Source of the DNA: Mangrovimicrobium sp033283325
GTDB taxonomy: Bacteria; Pseudomonadota; Gammaproteobacteria; Pseudomonadales; Halieaceae
DNA: 64,000 nucleotides
Direction of reading: 5' to 3'
NCBI GenBank assembly: GCA_033283325.1
Contig: JAWMQO010000006.1
Span: forward strand, 124,001 to 188,000
This document shows positions 52,855-62,250 of the stretch, one piece after another. The position numbers were made by a program, and so were the translations under genes. The notes under the pieces were generated by a model. It saw nothing but the letters and a program-made list of their open reading frames with translations, was not told where the DNA came from and searched no databases. Every line of letters begins with the position of its first letter. Position 1 is the stretch's first letter.

Positions 52855-54462
52855 ATGGCCATTATCAAGACATCGATCAACACCCGCAGCGAGGAGTTCA
52901 CTGAGAACGCCGCGCACATGCAGGCCCAGGTGAACGACCTGCGGGAGAAACTCGAGGCGATCAAGCTCGGCGGCGGCGAAGCCTACCAGGAACGCCACAA
53001 GTCCCGTGGCAAACTCCTGCCCCGTGAGCGCATCAACGCCCTGCTCGACCCCGGTTCGCCCTTCCTCGAACTGTCCCAGCTCGCAGCCTTCGAGGTCTAC
53101 GACGAAGAGGTCCCCGCAGCCGGCATCATCGCGGGCATCGGCCGGGTGGAAGGCAAGGAGTGCATGATCGTGGCCAACGACGCCACGGTAAAAGGCGGTT
53201 CCTACTACCCCCTCACCGTGAAAAAGCACATCCGCGCCCAGACCATCGCCGAGCAGAACCACCTGCCCTGCATCTACCTGGTGGACTCCGGCGGCGCCAA
53301 CCTGCCGCGCCAGGACGAGGTGTTTCCCGACCGCGAGCACTTCGGCCGTATCTTCTTCAACCAGGCCAACATGTCGGCGCAGAACATTCCGCAGATCGCC
53401 TGCGTGATGGGCTCCTGTACCGCCGGCGGCGCCTACGTGCCGGCGATGGCGGACGAATCAGTGATCGTACGCGAGCAGGGCACCATTTTCCTCGGTGGCC
53501 CGCCGCTGGTGAAGGCCGCCACCGGTGAGGTGGTGAGCGCGGAAGACCTCGGTGGCGCCGATGTGCACTGCCGTACCTCCGGCGTTGCCGACCACTACGC
53601 CCAGAATGACCACCACGCCCTGCAGCTGGTGCGCCAGAGCGTGTCGCGCCTCAACCGGGTGAAGCCGGTCACCCTGGACATCGCCGAAACGGTGGAACCG
53701 CTCTACCCGGCGGAAGATATCTACGGCATCGTCCCCAAGGACGCGCGCAAACCCTACGACGTGCGCGAGATCATCGCCCGTATCGTCGACGGTTCCGACT
53801 TCGACGAGTTCAAGGCCCTCTACGGTACGACCCTGGTCACCGGCTTCGCCCGTATTTACGGCTACCCGGTGGGCATTATCGGTAACAACGGCATCCTCTT
53901 CGGCGAATCCGCCATGAAAGGCGCCCACTTCATCGAGCTCTGCGCCCAGCGCGGCATCCCCCTGGTCTTCCTGCAGAACATCACCGGCTTCATGGTCGGC
54001 CGCCAGTACGAGGCCGGCGGCATCGCCAAGCACGGCGCCAAGATGGTCACCGCGGTGGCCTCGGCCAAGGTACCCAAGCTGACCGTATTGATCGGCGGCT
54101 CCTTCGGTGCGGGCAACTACGGCATGTGCGGCCGCGCCTACGACCCGCGCTTCCTCTTCATGTGGCCCAACGCGCGCATCTCGGTGATGGGCGGCGAACA
54201 GGCCGCGGGCGTGATGGCCCAACTGCGCCGTGACCAGTTGGAGAAGAAAGGCGAGGACTGGAGCAGCGATGACGAGGCCGCCTACAAGAAGCCCATCCTC
54301 GACACCTACGATAAGCAGGGCCACCCCTACTACGCATCGGCGCGTTTGTGGGACGACGGTGTCATCGACCCCGCCGAGACCCGCATGACCCTGGGCCTCG
54401 CCCTCTCCGCCGCGCTGAACAAACCTGCCGAGGAAACGCGCTTCGGCGTGTTCCGGATGTAA
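52855..54462 (+). CDS. liuB: Methylcrotonoyl-CoA carboxylase carboxyltransferase (beta) subunit
   Basis: A 535-residue subunit, the usual MCC-beta length. ATG 52855 is used over an in-frame TTG at 52840. Motifs: YQERHKSRGKLLPRERINAL, IYLVDSGGANLPRQDEVFPD, ACVMGSCTAGGAYVPAMADE and TVLIGGSFGAGNYGMCGRAY. These distinguish it from propionyl- or acetyl-CoA carboxylases. It transfers carboxyl from biotin to 3-methylcrotonyl-CoA in leucine breakdown. Works with the liuD product. Confidence 0.95.
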   Translation: MAIIKTSINTRSEEFTENAAHMQAQVNDLREKLEAIKLGGGEAYQERHKSRGKLLPRERINALLDPGSPFLELSQLAAFEVYDEEVPAAGIIAGIGRVEGKECMIVANDATVKGGSYYPLTVKKHIRAQTIAEQNHLPCIYLVDSGGANLPRQDEVFPDREHFGRIFFNQANMSAQNIPQIACVMGSCTAGGAYVPAMADESVIVREQGTIFLGGPPLVKAATGEVVSAEDLGGADVHCRTSGVADHYAQNDHHALQLVRQSVSRLNRVKPVTLDIAETVEPLYPAEDIYGIVPKDARKPYDVREIIARIVDGSDFDEFKALYGTTLVTGFARIYGYPVGIIGNNGILFGESAMKGAHFIELCAQRGIPLVFLQNITGFMVGRQYEAGGIAKHGAKMVTAVASAKVPKLTVLIGGSFGAGNYGMCGRAYDPRFLFMWPNARISVMGGEQAAGVMAQLRRDQLEKKGEDWSSDDEAAYKKPILDTYDKQGHPYYASARLWDDGVIDPAETRMTLGLALSAALNKPAEETRFGVFRM

Positions 54463-54478
54463 TGGACGGGAATTGAAG

Positions 54479-55273
54479 ATGACTGAATCGACCCTGAAAA
54501 TCGCCATCGACGGGCGCGGCGTGGCCACCGTGACCATGAACCGCCCGGAAAAACACAACGCCTTCGACGATGGTGTGATCGCCGAACTCACCGCGGCCTT
54601 TGCATCCCTCGCCGCCAAGCCGGAGGTGCGCCTCATGGTGCTGGCGGCAGAGGGCAAGAGCTTCTCCGCCGGCGCCGACCTCGGCTGGATGAAGCGCATG
54701 GCTGGCTACAGCTACGAGGATAACCTGCGCGACGCCGGCGGACTGGCGCAAATGCTGTTCACCCTCGATACCCTGCCCATGCCCACAATCGCCCGGGTCC
54801 AGGGCGCGGCCTTTGGTGGCGCGGTGGGCCTGGTGAGCTGCTGTGACGTCGCCATCGGCTCCCCACGCGCCAGCTTCTGCCTCAGTGAAGTAAAAATCGG
54901 CCTGATTCCCGCCACCATCAGCCCCTACGTGGTGGCGGCCATGGGCCAGCGGGCGGCTCGGCGCTATTCCATCAGCGCCGAGCGCTTCTCCGCCGAAACC
55001 GCCGCGCAGCTCGGTCTGCTGTCCGAGGTGGTAGCCGAGGAGGAACTTGATGCCGCCGTGGAAAACATGATCGAGGCCCTGCTGGGCAACAGTCCGGCCG
55101 CGATGCAGGCGGCAAAGCGCCTTATCGCCGATGTCAGCAAGCGGCCCATAGATGACGCACTGATCGCCGGTACTTCTGAGCGCATCGCCCGCATCCGGGT
55201 TTCTGATGAAGGCCAGGAAGGTCTCGGCGCCTTCCTGGAAAAACGTACGCCCGCGTGGCGAAATGACGCATAG
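54479..55273 (+). CDS. liuC: Methylglutaconyl-CoA hydratase (enoyl-CoA hydratase family)
   Basis: A 264-residue crotonase-fold enzyme. VTMNRPEKHNAFDDGVIAEL, LAAEGKSFSAGADLGWMKRM (oxyanion loop) and VQGAAFGGAVGLVSCCDVAI with following CLSEVKIGLIPATISPYVV, including the catalytic glutamate, are typical of the liuC type. It hydrates 3-methylglutaconyl-CoA to HMG-CoA. Lies between the two MCC subunit genes as in other liu clusters. Confidence 0.93.
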   Translation: MTESTLKIAIDGRGVATVTMNRPEKHNAFDDGVIAELTAAFASLAAKPEVRLMVLAAEGKSFSAGADLGWMKRMAGYSYEDNLRDAGGLAQMLFTLDTLPMPTIARVQGAAFGGAVGLVSCCDVAIGSPRASFCLSEVKIGLIPATISPYVVAAMGQRAARRYSISAERFSAETAAQLGLLSEVVAEEELDAAVENMIEALLGNSPAAMQAAKRLIADVSKRPIDDALIAGTSERIARIRVSDEGQEGLGAFLEKRTPAWRNDA

Positions 55274-55285
55274 GAGCCGCCCCGC

Positions 55286-57289
55286 ATGTTCGACAAAATC
55301 CTGATTGCCAACCGCGGTGAAATTGCCTGCCGCGTCATTCGCACCGCGCGCAAGCTGGGCATCCGTACCGTCGCCGTCTATTCCGACGCCGACGCCGACG
55401 CCCTGCACGTGAGCATGGCCGACGAGGCCGTGCACATCGGCGCCGCGCCCTCGCGTGAATCCTACCTGCAGGCGGAGCGGGTGATCGAGGCCTGCAGGCG
55501 CACCGGCGCACAGGCGGTGCACCCCGGCTATGGCTTCCTCAGCGAAAACTCCGAGTTCTGCAAGGCCTGCGACGCCGCCGGCATCGTGTTCATCGGCCCG
55601 CCCGTCGGCGCCATTGAGGCGATGGGATCCAAGTCCGCCGCCAAGCGCATCATGGAAGCAGCCGGCGTGCCCCTGGTGCCCGGCTACCACGGCGAGGACC
55701 AGAGCGCTGAAATACTGAAGCAAAGCGCCGACGAGATGGGCTACCCGGTACTGCTCAAGGCCACCGCCGGAGGCGGCGGCAAGGGCATGCGCCAGGTCTG
55801 GTCGGCAGCGGAATTCGACGAGGCCCTGGCGGCTGCCAAACGCGAGGCCAGCAACAGCTTCGGCGACGAGCGCATGCTGGTGGAAAAATACCTCACCCGC
55901 CCGCGCCACGTGGAAATCCAGGTGTTCTGCGACAGCCACGGCAACGCCGTCTACCTCGCCGAGCGCGACTGTTCGGTGCAGCGCCGCCACCAGAAAGTCA
56001 TCGAGGAAGCCCCGGCGCCGGGCATGAGCGAAGCCCTGCGCCAGCAGATGGGCGAGGCCGCGGTACAGGCCGCCCGCGCCATCGACTATGTCGGTGCCGG
56101 CACGGTCGAATTCCTGCTCGACGAGGACGGCTCGTTCTACTTCATGGAAATGAACACCCGCCTGCAGGTGGAACACCCGGTCACCGAGATGATCACCGGC
56201 CAGGACCTGGTGGAATGGCAGCTGCGTGTCGCCGCCAATGAAACCCTGCCGCTGGCGCAGGAAGAAGTGAAGATCAACGGTCACTCGTTTGAAGCCCGTA
56301 TCTACGCCGAGGACCCGGACAACGATTTCCTTCCGGTCACCGGTACCCTCGCCTTCCTGCAACCGCCGGAGGAAAACGCCAGCGTGCGCGTGGACACCGG
56401 CGTACTGCAGGGCGACGAGGTCAGCGTCTACTACGACCCGATGATCGCCAAGCTGATCGTCCATGACGAGGACCGCGACAAGGCCCTGCGCCGTCTCGCC
56501 CGGGCGCTCAGCGAGTACCGCATCAGCGGTATGCGAACCAACGTGGACTTCCTCTACAACCTCGCCACCTGCGCGCCCTTCCAGCAGGCCGATCTCGATA
56601 CCGGCTTTATCGAAAAACACCGGGAGCTGATCTTCCACGACAGCGAACAGGACCTGCAGCAGGCGGCGACACTCGGCGCCCTCTACCTGGTACTGCGCCA
56701 GGCACGCCGGGCAACCGCGGTGGAGACCGACCCCTACTCGCCCTGGAACTCCACCAGCGCGTGGCGCCTCAACGAGCCCCACGTACAGCACTTCACACTG
56801 GACCTCGCCGGCAAGGAAATAGTCGTCGCGGTGGAACAATTGCAGCGCGGAGGCAGCAGCCGCTACCGCATCAGCCTGGAAGGCCAGCTGCTTATCGCTC
56901 GCGGGGAGCTGAAAGACGGCGAACTCTACGCCGACATCGACGGCTACCGCAGCCGCGTCCCCGTTGCAGAGCACGACGGTGTCATCAGCCTCTACACCGA
57001 GAGCAGCGCCCTGCAGGTGCGCGAGGTCCAGCCCGATCTCGGCGAGGCCGACGACGGCCACGGCGAGGGCACACTGGCCGCGCCGATGAACGGCACCATC
57101 GTTACCCTGCTGGCCCAGGCCGGAGCAGTGGTAACCAAGGGCGACGCCCTGCTGGTCATGGAGGCGATGAAGATGGAGCACACCATCCGCGCCCCCGCCG
57201 ATGGCAGCGTGACGGAGTTTTACTATGCGCCGGGCGATCTCGTGGAAGGCGGGGCGGAGTTGCTGGACTTTGCCACGAGCGAGTCATAA
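55286..57289 (+). CDS. liuD: Methylcrotonoyl-CoA carboxylase biotin-carboxylase (alpha) subunit
   Basis: A 667-residue subunit: an N-terminal biotin carboxylase (KILIANRGEIACRVIRTARK, KATAGGGGKGMRQVWSAAEF, FYFMEMNTRLQVEHPVTEMI), a middle BT domain and a C-terminal biotin-carrier domain with Lys629 in VMEAMKMEHTI as the biotinylated residue. It uses ATP and bicarbonate to carboxylate biotin for the LiuB subunit. 12 bases after liuC. No HMG-CoA lyase gene follows. Confidence 0.95.
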   Translation: MFDKILIANRGEIACRVIRTARKLGIRTVAVYSDADADALHVSMADEAVHIGAAPSRESYLQAERVIEACRRTGAQAVHPGYGFLSENSEFCKACDAAGIVFIGPPVGAIEAMGSKSAAKRIMEAAGVPLVPGYHGEDQSAEILKQSADEMGYPVLLKATAGGGGKGMRQVWSAAEFDEALAAAKREASNSFGDERMLVEKYLTRPRHVEIQVFCDSHGNAVYLAERDCSVQRRHQKVIEEAPAPGMSEALRQQMGEAAVQAARAIDYVGAGTVEFLLDEDGSFYFMEMNTRLQVEHPVTEMITGQDLVEWQLRVAANETLPLAQEEVKINGHSFEARIYAEDPDNDFLPVTGTLAFLQPPEENASVRVDTGVLQGDEVSVYYDPMIAKLIVHDEDRDKALRRLARALSEYRISGMRTNVDFLYNLATCAPFQQADLDTGFIEKHRELIFHDSEQDLQQAATLGALYLVLRQARRATAVETDPYSPWNSTSAWRLNEPHVQHFTLDLAGKEIVVAVEQLQRGGSSRYRISLEGQLLIARGELKDGELYADIDGYRSRVPVAEHDGVISLYTESSALQVREVQPDLGEADDGHGEGTLAAPMNGTIVTLLAQAGAVVTKGDALLVMEAMKMEHTIRAPADGSVTEFYYAPGDLVEGGAELLDFATSES

Positions 57290-57389
57290 CAATTGCCACC
57301 AGCTTCCCGATAGATTAAAAACAGGACCGTGGGAAAGACAAGGCCGGTGGCTGGCGCCAGGACAGAACAGGCAACTGATTCCGAGTAGC

Positions 57390-57959
57390 ATGAACAAAAG
57401 CGCGCGAGCAACACGAGCCGAAGACCCTCGCCCGCAGCGAACGCAGGATGCTCTTCGCCGCGCATTTTGCGAACTGCTCGAGTCGGAGCCCCTGGAGCAG
57501 GTGTCCATTCGCCAGGTGACGAAAAAGGCCGGCATCGGCTACACCACCTTCTACCGCTACTACGACTCCAGGCAGGCACTGCTCGACGAACTGGCAGCCG
57601 ATCAAATACGCAAGCTGGTCGCACTGACTGTCCCCGTCATGGACACCGAAAGCTCCCGCTCTGCCTGCCTCGCCCTGTGCGAATATATCGACCAGCACCG
57701 GACACTATGGACCACCCTGCTCACCGGCGGCGCCGCCCCGGCATTACGCAGGGAGTTACATGCCCTCTCCGTCGAGGCCGCGAGCACCCGCTACAAATCC
57801 GCCAGCTGGCTGCCCAGGGAGCTCGGAATCTCGCTGATCGTCAGCGCCGAAATGGACATACTGAGCTGGTGGTTGAACCAGCCGGACCCGATTCCCGCCG
57901 CACAAGTTGCCGAAATACTCGACCGGGTGGTTGTCGCACCTTCCGTCCTGCACGGCTGA
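57390..57959 (+). CDS. TetR-family transcriptional regulator
   Basis: A 189-residue regulator starting at ATG 57390. The N-terminal helix-turn-helix is seen in RTQDALRRAFCELLESEPLE, VSIRQVTKKAGIGYTTFYRY and YDSRQALLDELAAD. The C-terminal helices are of the TetR_C type with no ligand prediction. It is placed 100 bases after liuD, upstream of and codirectional with the MDR reductase gene, whose promoter carries a candidate operator at 58019-58051. Confidence 0.9.
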   Translation: MNKSARATRAEDPRPQRTQDALRRAFCELLESEPLEQVSIRQVTKKAGIGYTTFYRYYDSRQALLDELAADQIRKLVALTVPVMDTESSRSACLALCEYIDQHRTLWTTLLTGGAAPALRRELHALSVEAASTRYKSASWLPRELGISLIVSAEMDILSWWLNQPDPIPAAQVAEILDRVVVAPSVLHG

Positions 57960-58018
57960 ACTCGAGCCCCGATTTCCGCGGTAATTCCAGGGCCTGTTTA
58001 CTACGGGCTTCGCTTGCC

Positions 58019-58051
58019 TTATATTTTTCGAATACTGTATTTCAAATATAA
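58019..58051 (+). promoter_or_regulatory. Candidate TetR operator before the MDR reductase gene
   Basis: TTATATTT (58019-58026) and AAATATAA (58044-58051) are exact inverted arms, and between them lies the odd-length palindrome AATACTGTATT (58031-58041). The AT-rich block stands out from its GC-rich flanks and lies 61-93 bases before the MDR start, right after the tetR gene. Confidence 0.5.
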
Positions 58052-58111
58052 AATTCCGGGGAGGGACGGCCGGACCGCCTCTCCCCAATTCCGCACGGAG
58101 ATCAGCCCTGC

Positions 58112-59272
58112 ATGCCTATTGATATGCCGCGTGAAGGCCTGCAAGTCACTTCCACTCTCGCCTCGGACGGGCAGCTGACACTGGAGCTTGCCCACACGGA
58201 AGTTGCAACACCCGGCCCGGATCAGATAGTGATCCGCGTTGAAGCAACTCCCGTGAATCCATCGGACCTGATGACCCTGATTCCTGGCGAAGAATGCTCG
58301 CAGGCCTCCTTCGGCGTGGCGGGTGGTCTACCGCGGGTCAGCATGCAACTGCCCGGAGAAGTAGTGCAAGCTCACGCCGGCCGTCTCGACCAGGCACTGA
58401 CGGTCGGCATCACCGGCGCTGGGACCGTCGTGGCCGCCGGCGAGGGCGCCGGCCACCTGCTTGGCAAGCGGGTCAGCGCGATGTCCCTGGAGCGTGGTTT
58501 TTTCGGCCAGTACTGCACACTCTCCGCCCAGCAATGCCTGACACTCCCCGACGACGTCTCCTTTGCGGAAGGCGCGGACGTGTTCTGCAACCCGATGACA
58601 GCACTGGCAATTGCCGAAACGGTCAGGCTCGAAGGGCAGAACGCGCTGATCCATACCGCGGCTGCCTCGAACCTCGGCCAGATGCTGGTGAGGATATGCG
58701 CGGAAGACGGCATGGAGTTGGTCAATATCGTACGCCGCAAGGAGCAGGTGGAGCTGTTGCGCGATATCGGCGCCACCCATGTCTGTAATTCAAGCGATGC
58801 TGACTTCGACAGCCAGCTGGCGCGAGCGATCGCCGCAACCGGCGCCAGGATGGCTTTCGACGCCATCGGCGGCGGGACGATGGCGCACCAGTTGATGTCC
58901 GCCATGGAAGCTGACGCCGCGGCGAAGCTTCCCGTGTACAGCCCATACGGATCCTTCGAGAAGAAGCAGGTCTTCGTCTACGGGCGCCTGGACCCGAGGC
59001 CAATCACCCTGGAACACGCGACCTACGGCTTGCTGTGGAACCTTGAAGCCTGGGTGATGCCACCGATCATGGAGCGCGTCGGGCCGGCGCGCAGCGCGCA
59101 ATTGCAGCGGCGCGTCATCGATGGCCTGAAATCCACTTTCACCAGCCACTACTGCGCGACGGTCAGCCTATTCGATGCCTTGCAGGAGGACGCGATGTCC
59201 GCCTATTGCCGGGGCGCCACTGCGGGCAAATACCTGATCAACCCGGCACTACCACCCGGCCCGGAAGGCTAG
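58112..59272 (+). CDS. MDR-family zinc-binding dehydrogenase / quinone-oxidoreductase-like protein
   Basis: A 386-residue medium-chain reductase. The GroES-like part shows VIRVEATPVNPSDLMTLIPG and GITGAGTVVAAGEGAGHLLG. The cofactor domain has LIHTAAASNLGQMLVRICAE, IVRRKEQVELLRDIGATHV and RMAFDAIGGGTMAHQLMSAM. The zinc-ligand cysteines and His/Glu of alcohol dehydrogenases are not evident, so an NADPH-dependent enoyl or quinone reductase is more likely. Probably under the upstream TetR regulator. Confidence 0.88.
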   Translation: MPIDMPREGLQVTSTLASDGQLTLELAHTEVATPGPDQIVIRVEATPVNPSDLMTLIPGEECSQASFGVAGGLPRVSMQLPGEVVQAHAGRLDQALTVGITGAGTVVAAGEGAGHLLGKRVSAMSLERGFFGQYCTLSAQQCLTLPDDVSFAEGADVFCNPMTALAIAETVRLEGQNALIHTAAASNLGQMLVRICAEDGMELVNIVRRKEQVELLRDIGATHVCNSSDADFDSQLARAIAATGARMAFDAIGGGTMAHQLMSAMEADAAAKLPVYSPYGSFEKKQVFVYGRLDPRPITLEHATYGLLWNLEAWVMPPIMERVGPARSAQLQRRVIDGLKSTFTSHYCATVSLFDALQEDAMSAYCRGATAGKYLINPALPPGPEG

Positions 59273-59304
59273 GCCACATCGATCCACAAGGACGCGGAGC
59301 ACAG

Positions 59305-60177
59305 ATGGACTACACGACAATTGCACAGGGAGCACACCTCGAGGGCCTGGCTCTCGAGTGGGATGCAATCTGGTACAGCGAGGTTCTCGGCGACGGCGGC
59401 GTACACCGCCTCTCGCGCAATGGCTGCGACACCTGGTGGCCGGAGGAATTGTGGATCGGCGGCTTACTGCTGAACACCGACGGCAAGCTCCTGCGTTCCG
59501 GCGCTGGCGGGATTCAATGGCTCGATCCACGCAATGGCAATACCGGAGTGCTGATCGACACGGTGGAGGGGCGCCCTTTGCCGGGTGTGAACGAAATGGC
59601 AGCGGACCCCTCGGGCGCGATTGTTTTCGGGACAGTGGATATCCCGGCCTTCGAATCAGAGAGGGAACCAGGACCTGCCAGCCTGTGCCGCCTGCAGCCG
59701 GACGGCCGGGCCAGTGTGCTGGTGGACGGGCTCAAGTTCACCAACGGCCTTGCCTACAGCCCGGATTTTCGCCAGCTCTACCACAACGAAAGTTACGTCG
59801 GGACCATGGCCTATGACGTCAACGCGCGCGGCGGGCTCGGCAACCCGCGGCTGTTGCTGGAAAAGATCGACTGCGATGGCCTCAAGGTCGATACCCGCGG
59901 CCGCATCTGGGTGACCGGTTTTAACTCCAGTGAGATTGTCATACTGCTGCCGGACGGCACCATCGACGAGCGCTTCCCCCTTCCCACTGAAGCCGCCACC
60001 AACCTGTGTTTCGGCGGGCTCGACATGCGCGACGTCTACATCACCGGCGTCGACGCTTTCGCGGTGGAAGACCCCGCGCAAATCGAACTGGTGAGCGAGC
60101 GCAAATCAACGCTCTACCGAATGCGATCAGCCGTCGCCGGTGAAACCCTCGCGCGACCGGGTTTTCTGCTGGGCTGA
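59305..60177 (+). CDS. SMP-30/gluconolactonase/LRE-like protein
   Basis: A 290-residue six-bladed beta-propeller. LEGLALEWDAIWYSEVLGDG, LLLNTDGKLLRSGAGGIQWL, VNEMAADPSGAIVFGTVD, FTNGLAYSPDFRQLYHNESY and DCDGLKVDTRGRIWVTGFNS are the family repeats with the metal-ligand Glu, Asn and Asp. Usually a metal-dependent lactonase. ATG 59305 follows GCGGAG. Two bases separate its stop from the stop of the convergent dehydratase gene. Confidence 0.88.
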   Translation: MDYTTIAQGAHLEGLALEWDAIWYSEVLGDGGVHRLSRNGCDTWWPEELWIGGLLLNTDGKLLRSGAGGIQWLDPRNGNTGVLIDTVEGRPLPGVNEMAADPSGAIVFGTVDIPAFESEREPGPASLCRLQPDGRASVLVDGLKFTNGLAYSPDFRQLYHNESYVGTMAYDVNARGGLGNPRLLLEKIDCDGLKVDTRGRIWVTGFNSSEIVILLPDGTIDERFPLPTEAATNLCFGGLDMRDVYITGVDAFAVEDPAQIELVSERKSTLYRMRSAVAGETLARPGFLLG

Positions 60178-60179
60178 AG

Positions 60180-61352
60180 CTAGACCGCTTGCGTCGGCAA
60201 CTGGACCTCGGCGGAGGCCACCGCCATGGTCGTACCGTCCTGGTTGGCCATCTTGCATTTCACCTGGGCGATGCTGCGGCCTTCCTCGTCGACACTCTTG
60301 TCCACCACATCACCCGTCATCACCGTGATATCGCCAGTGAACGCTGGACCGCGGTACTGGCTGTTGCAGTGCAGCACCATACCCCACTCCCCGGCCCAGC
60401 CGGCGAGGTAGTCGAGAATCCAGGCGCCCATTGAAGCGCCGTAGCCGTAACCGCGCGGCATGCCGATAAAGCGCGCCCAACGCGGGAAGAGGTGCCCGCG
60501 TGAAGGCCCGATGTAGGCACCGTCGGTATTTTCCGGGTTCACCTTCTCTTCGTTGGGGTCCATCTCCCAGCCCGCCATCGGACCGGTGAAGCCGAGCTTG
60601 CGCGGATCGGAATCCTCGTTGCGGTGCGCGCTGCCCCAGACATTCATCAGGTAGGCCCGCCACTCGGTGGTAAAACTGGCGATGCTGTGGGGCCCGAAGA
60701 CCCGTGCCGGCAGGGGGTCCCCGACACTGACGCCTTCCCAGAAGCGCCGCCCGTGGCCCAACTCATGCATCATCTCGATGTATTCGAGTTTGTATTTTTC
60801 GATATCCTCGAGCTCCGCATCGCTCCACTCGGGATCATCCGTTTGCGACAGGGCGCCCTTTTCCACCGCCAGGTCGGGGCGATAGCGGATGCTGGTGGAA
60901 CGCTGTTTGGCAAACATCGTACCGTCCTGCTTGTAGTAATTGTTGTCGCCGCGCTGGAAGCAGGTCGGCCCGCCAAAGCCGGTTTCCTTTATCACGTAGT
61001 CAAAGGGAATCTTCTCGTGCACAACGCGATCACCGGCGAACAGGCGGGGACCATAGAACCACCACTCGTCGCCGCCGAAGATCAGGTGGGACTCCGGGAT
61101 CATGCCCACCGCCGCGGGGCAGGCGCCATGCCCTTCCGCCGCGGCGATGGTGAAGGACTGGGGCGCCACCAGCCGGCCAAAGCGGCTGCGGGCGGCGAAG
61201 TCGTCGTCATAGTGCAACAGGTTGGGGTAGTGCATCGCCTGGGCCCAGCGGCGAAAATCGTTGTTGTGCAGTTCGTCCCTGAGTGTCCAGGTAGTCAGCG
61301 GTACGCCCATGTAGTTATCGAGATCGGAGCAGTCGAGCGTCTTGTCAGTCAT
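60180..61352 (-). CDS. MaoC/FAS1-like acyl dehydratase, copy 2
   Basis: A 390-residue paralogue of the protein at 45077-46243. It shares the start MTDKTLDCSDLD, HNNDFRRWAQAMHYPNLLHY, FGGDEWWFYGPRLFAGD, TTEWRAYLMNVWGSAHRNED and GYGASMGAWILDYLAGWAGE. Same predicted role: hydration of an enoyl-CoA-like thioester by two hot-dog domains. The main differences are residues 15-25 and the region near 245-275. Lies 39 bases downstream of an SDR gene on the same strand, a pairing that mirrors the dehydratase-SDR pair at 45-47 kb. Confidence 0.88.
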   Translation of the reverse strand: MTDKTLDCSDLDNYMGVPLTTWTLRDELHNNDFRRWAQAMHYPNLLHYDDDFAARSRFGRLVAPQSFTIAAAEGHGACPAAVGMIPESHLIFGGDEWWFYGPRLFAGDRVVHEKIPFDYVIKETGFGGPTCFQRGDNNYYKQDGTMFAKQRSTSIRYRPDLAVEKGALSQTDDPEWSDAELEDIEKYKLEYIEMMHELGHGRRFWEGVSVGDPLPARVFGPHSIASFTTEWRAYLMNVWGSAHRNEDSDPRKLGFTGPMAGWEMDPNEEKVNPENTDGAYIGPSRGHLFPRWARFIGMPRGYGYGASMGAWILDYLAGWAGEWGMVLHCNSQYRGPAFTGDITVMTGDVVDKSVDEEGRSIAQVKCKMANQDGTTMAVASAEVQLPTQAV

Positions 61353-61391
61353 CGCGTCATATCCTTGTTGGTGATTCCGTTCAGCGTTTTT

Positions 61392-62165
61392 TCAGGTCAC
61401 TTTTTTGTTGCTGTCGTCCAGAGGTCCGCCGAGGCTGGCACCGCCATCCACTGTGACAACCAGGCCGGTGGTGTGCAGGGACATATCGCTGGCGAGATAG
61501 AGCGCGGCCTTGGCCACGTCCCCCGCCTCGCCCTGGCGCTGCAGCGGCTGGTGCCGGCGTATGGCCTCGGATATGTCGTAGAAGGTCATGCCCGCGGGAA
61601 TTCGCCCCGGTGCGATGCAGTTAACCCGAATGCCATACTCTGCCACATCCCTGGCAATCGACTGGCTGAACTGGATCACCCCCGACTTCGCAGCGCGATA
61701 GATCAGGATGGGAGGACCGGGGTTGAGTGCACCGAGGGAAGTCGTATTGATGATGGAGCCGCCGCCGTTCCGGGCCATGTGCATGGCGGCGTAACGACTG
61801 CCCGTCATCACGCTGAGCAGGTTTACCGCCATCACTTGCTGGAAGTCGGCGAAGTCGTCGTCGAACAGGCGGGGATGCACGGCGCCGGCATAACCGGCGT
61901 TGTTGAACATGACATGCAGGCCACCGAAATGGGCTACCGCAAAATCCACCAGGGCCTGCATCTGCTCCGGTTGTGATACGTCGGTGCGGTGGAATACCGC
62001 CGCGTCGCCGATCTCCGCAGCGACCGCCGCGCCGTGTTCCTCATTGATATCGGCGACGACGACACGGGCCCCCTCCTCAACGAACAGCTTTGCACTGGCG
62101 CTACCGATGGTGCCGCCGCCGCCCGTGACGATGGCGACCTTGTCCTGCAGAAGTGCTTTACTCAC
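61392..62165 (-). CDS. SDR-family oxidoreductase
   Basis: A 257-residue short-chain dehydrogenase: VAIVTGGGGTIGSASAKLFV, VVVADINEEHGAAVAAEIGD (NAD preference suggested by the acidic residue), VMFNNAGYAGAVHP, IINTTSLGALNPG and the catalytic IYRAAKSGV (YxxxK), ending LVVTVDGGASL. GTG start after GAGGG. It precedes the copy 2 dehydratase gene and is probably cotranscribed with it. Confidence 0.92.
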   Translation of the reverse strand: MSKALLQDKVAIVTGGGGTIGSASAKLFVEEGARVVVADINEEHGAAVAAEIGDAAVFHRTDVSQPEQMQALVDFAVAHFGGLHVMFNNAGYAGAVHPRLFDDDFADFQQVMAVNLLSVMTGSRYAAMHMARNGGGSIINTTSLGALNPGPPILIYRAAKSGVIQFSQSIARDVAEYGIRVNCIAPGRIPAGMTFYDISEAIRRHQPLQRQGEAGDVAKAALYLASDMSLHTTGLVVTVDGGASLGGPLDDSNKKVT

Positions 62166-62250
62166 TGAATATCCCTCTTGGCACTCAACCGCGACTGGCC
62201 CGAAGATGCCTGGTATGAGAGCGGAGGCGACGCGGGTGTTTGCTATTTAT

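Noticed and set aside
54362..57181. A 939-residue open frame on the minus strand opposite liuC and liuD
   Set aside because: It lies fully opposite two clear enzyme genes. Its predicted protein is His/Ala/Gly/Val-rich with no domain, which is the usual antisense artefact of GC-rich coding DNA.
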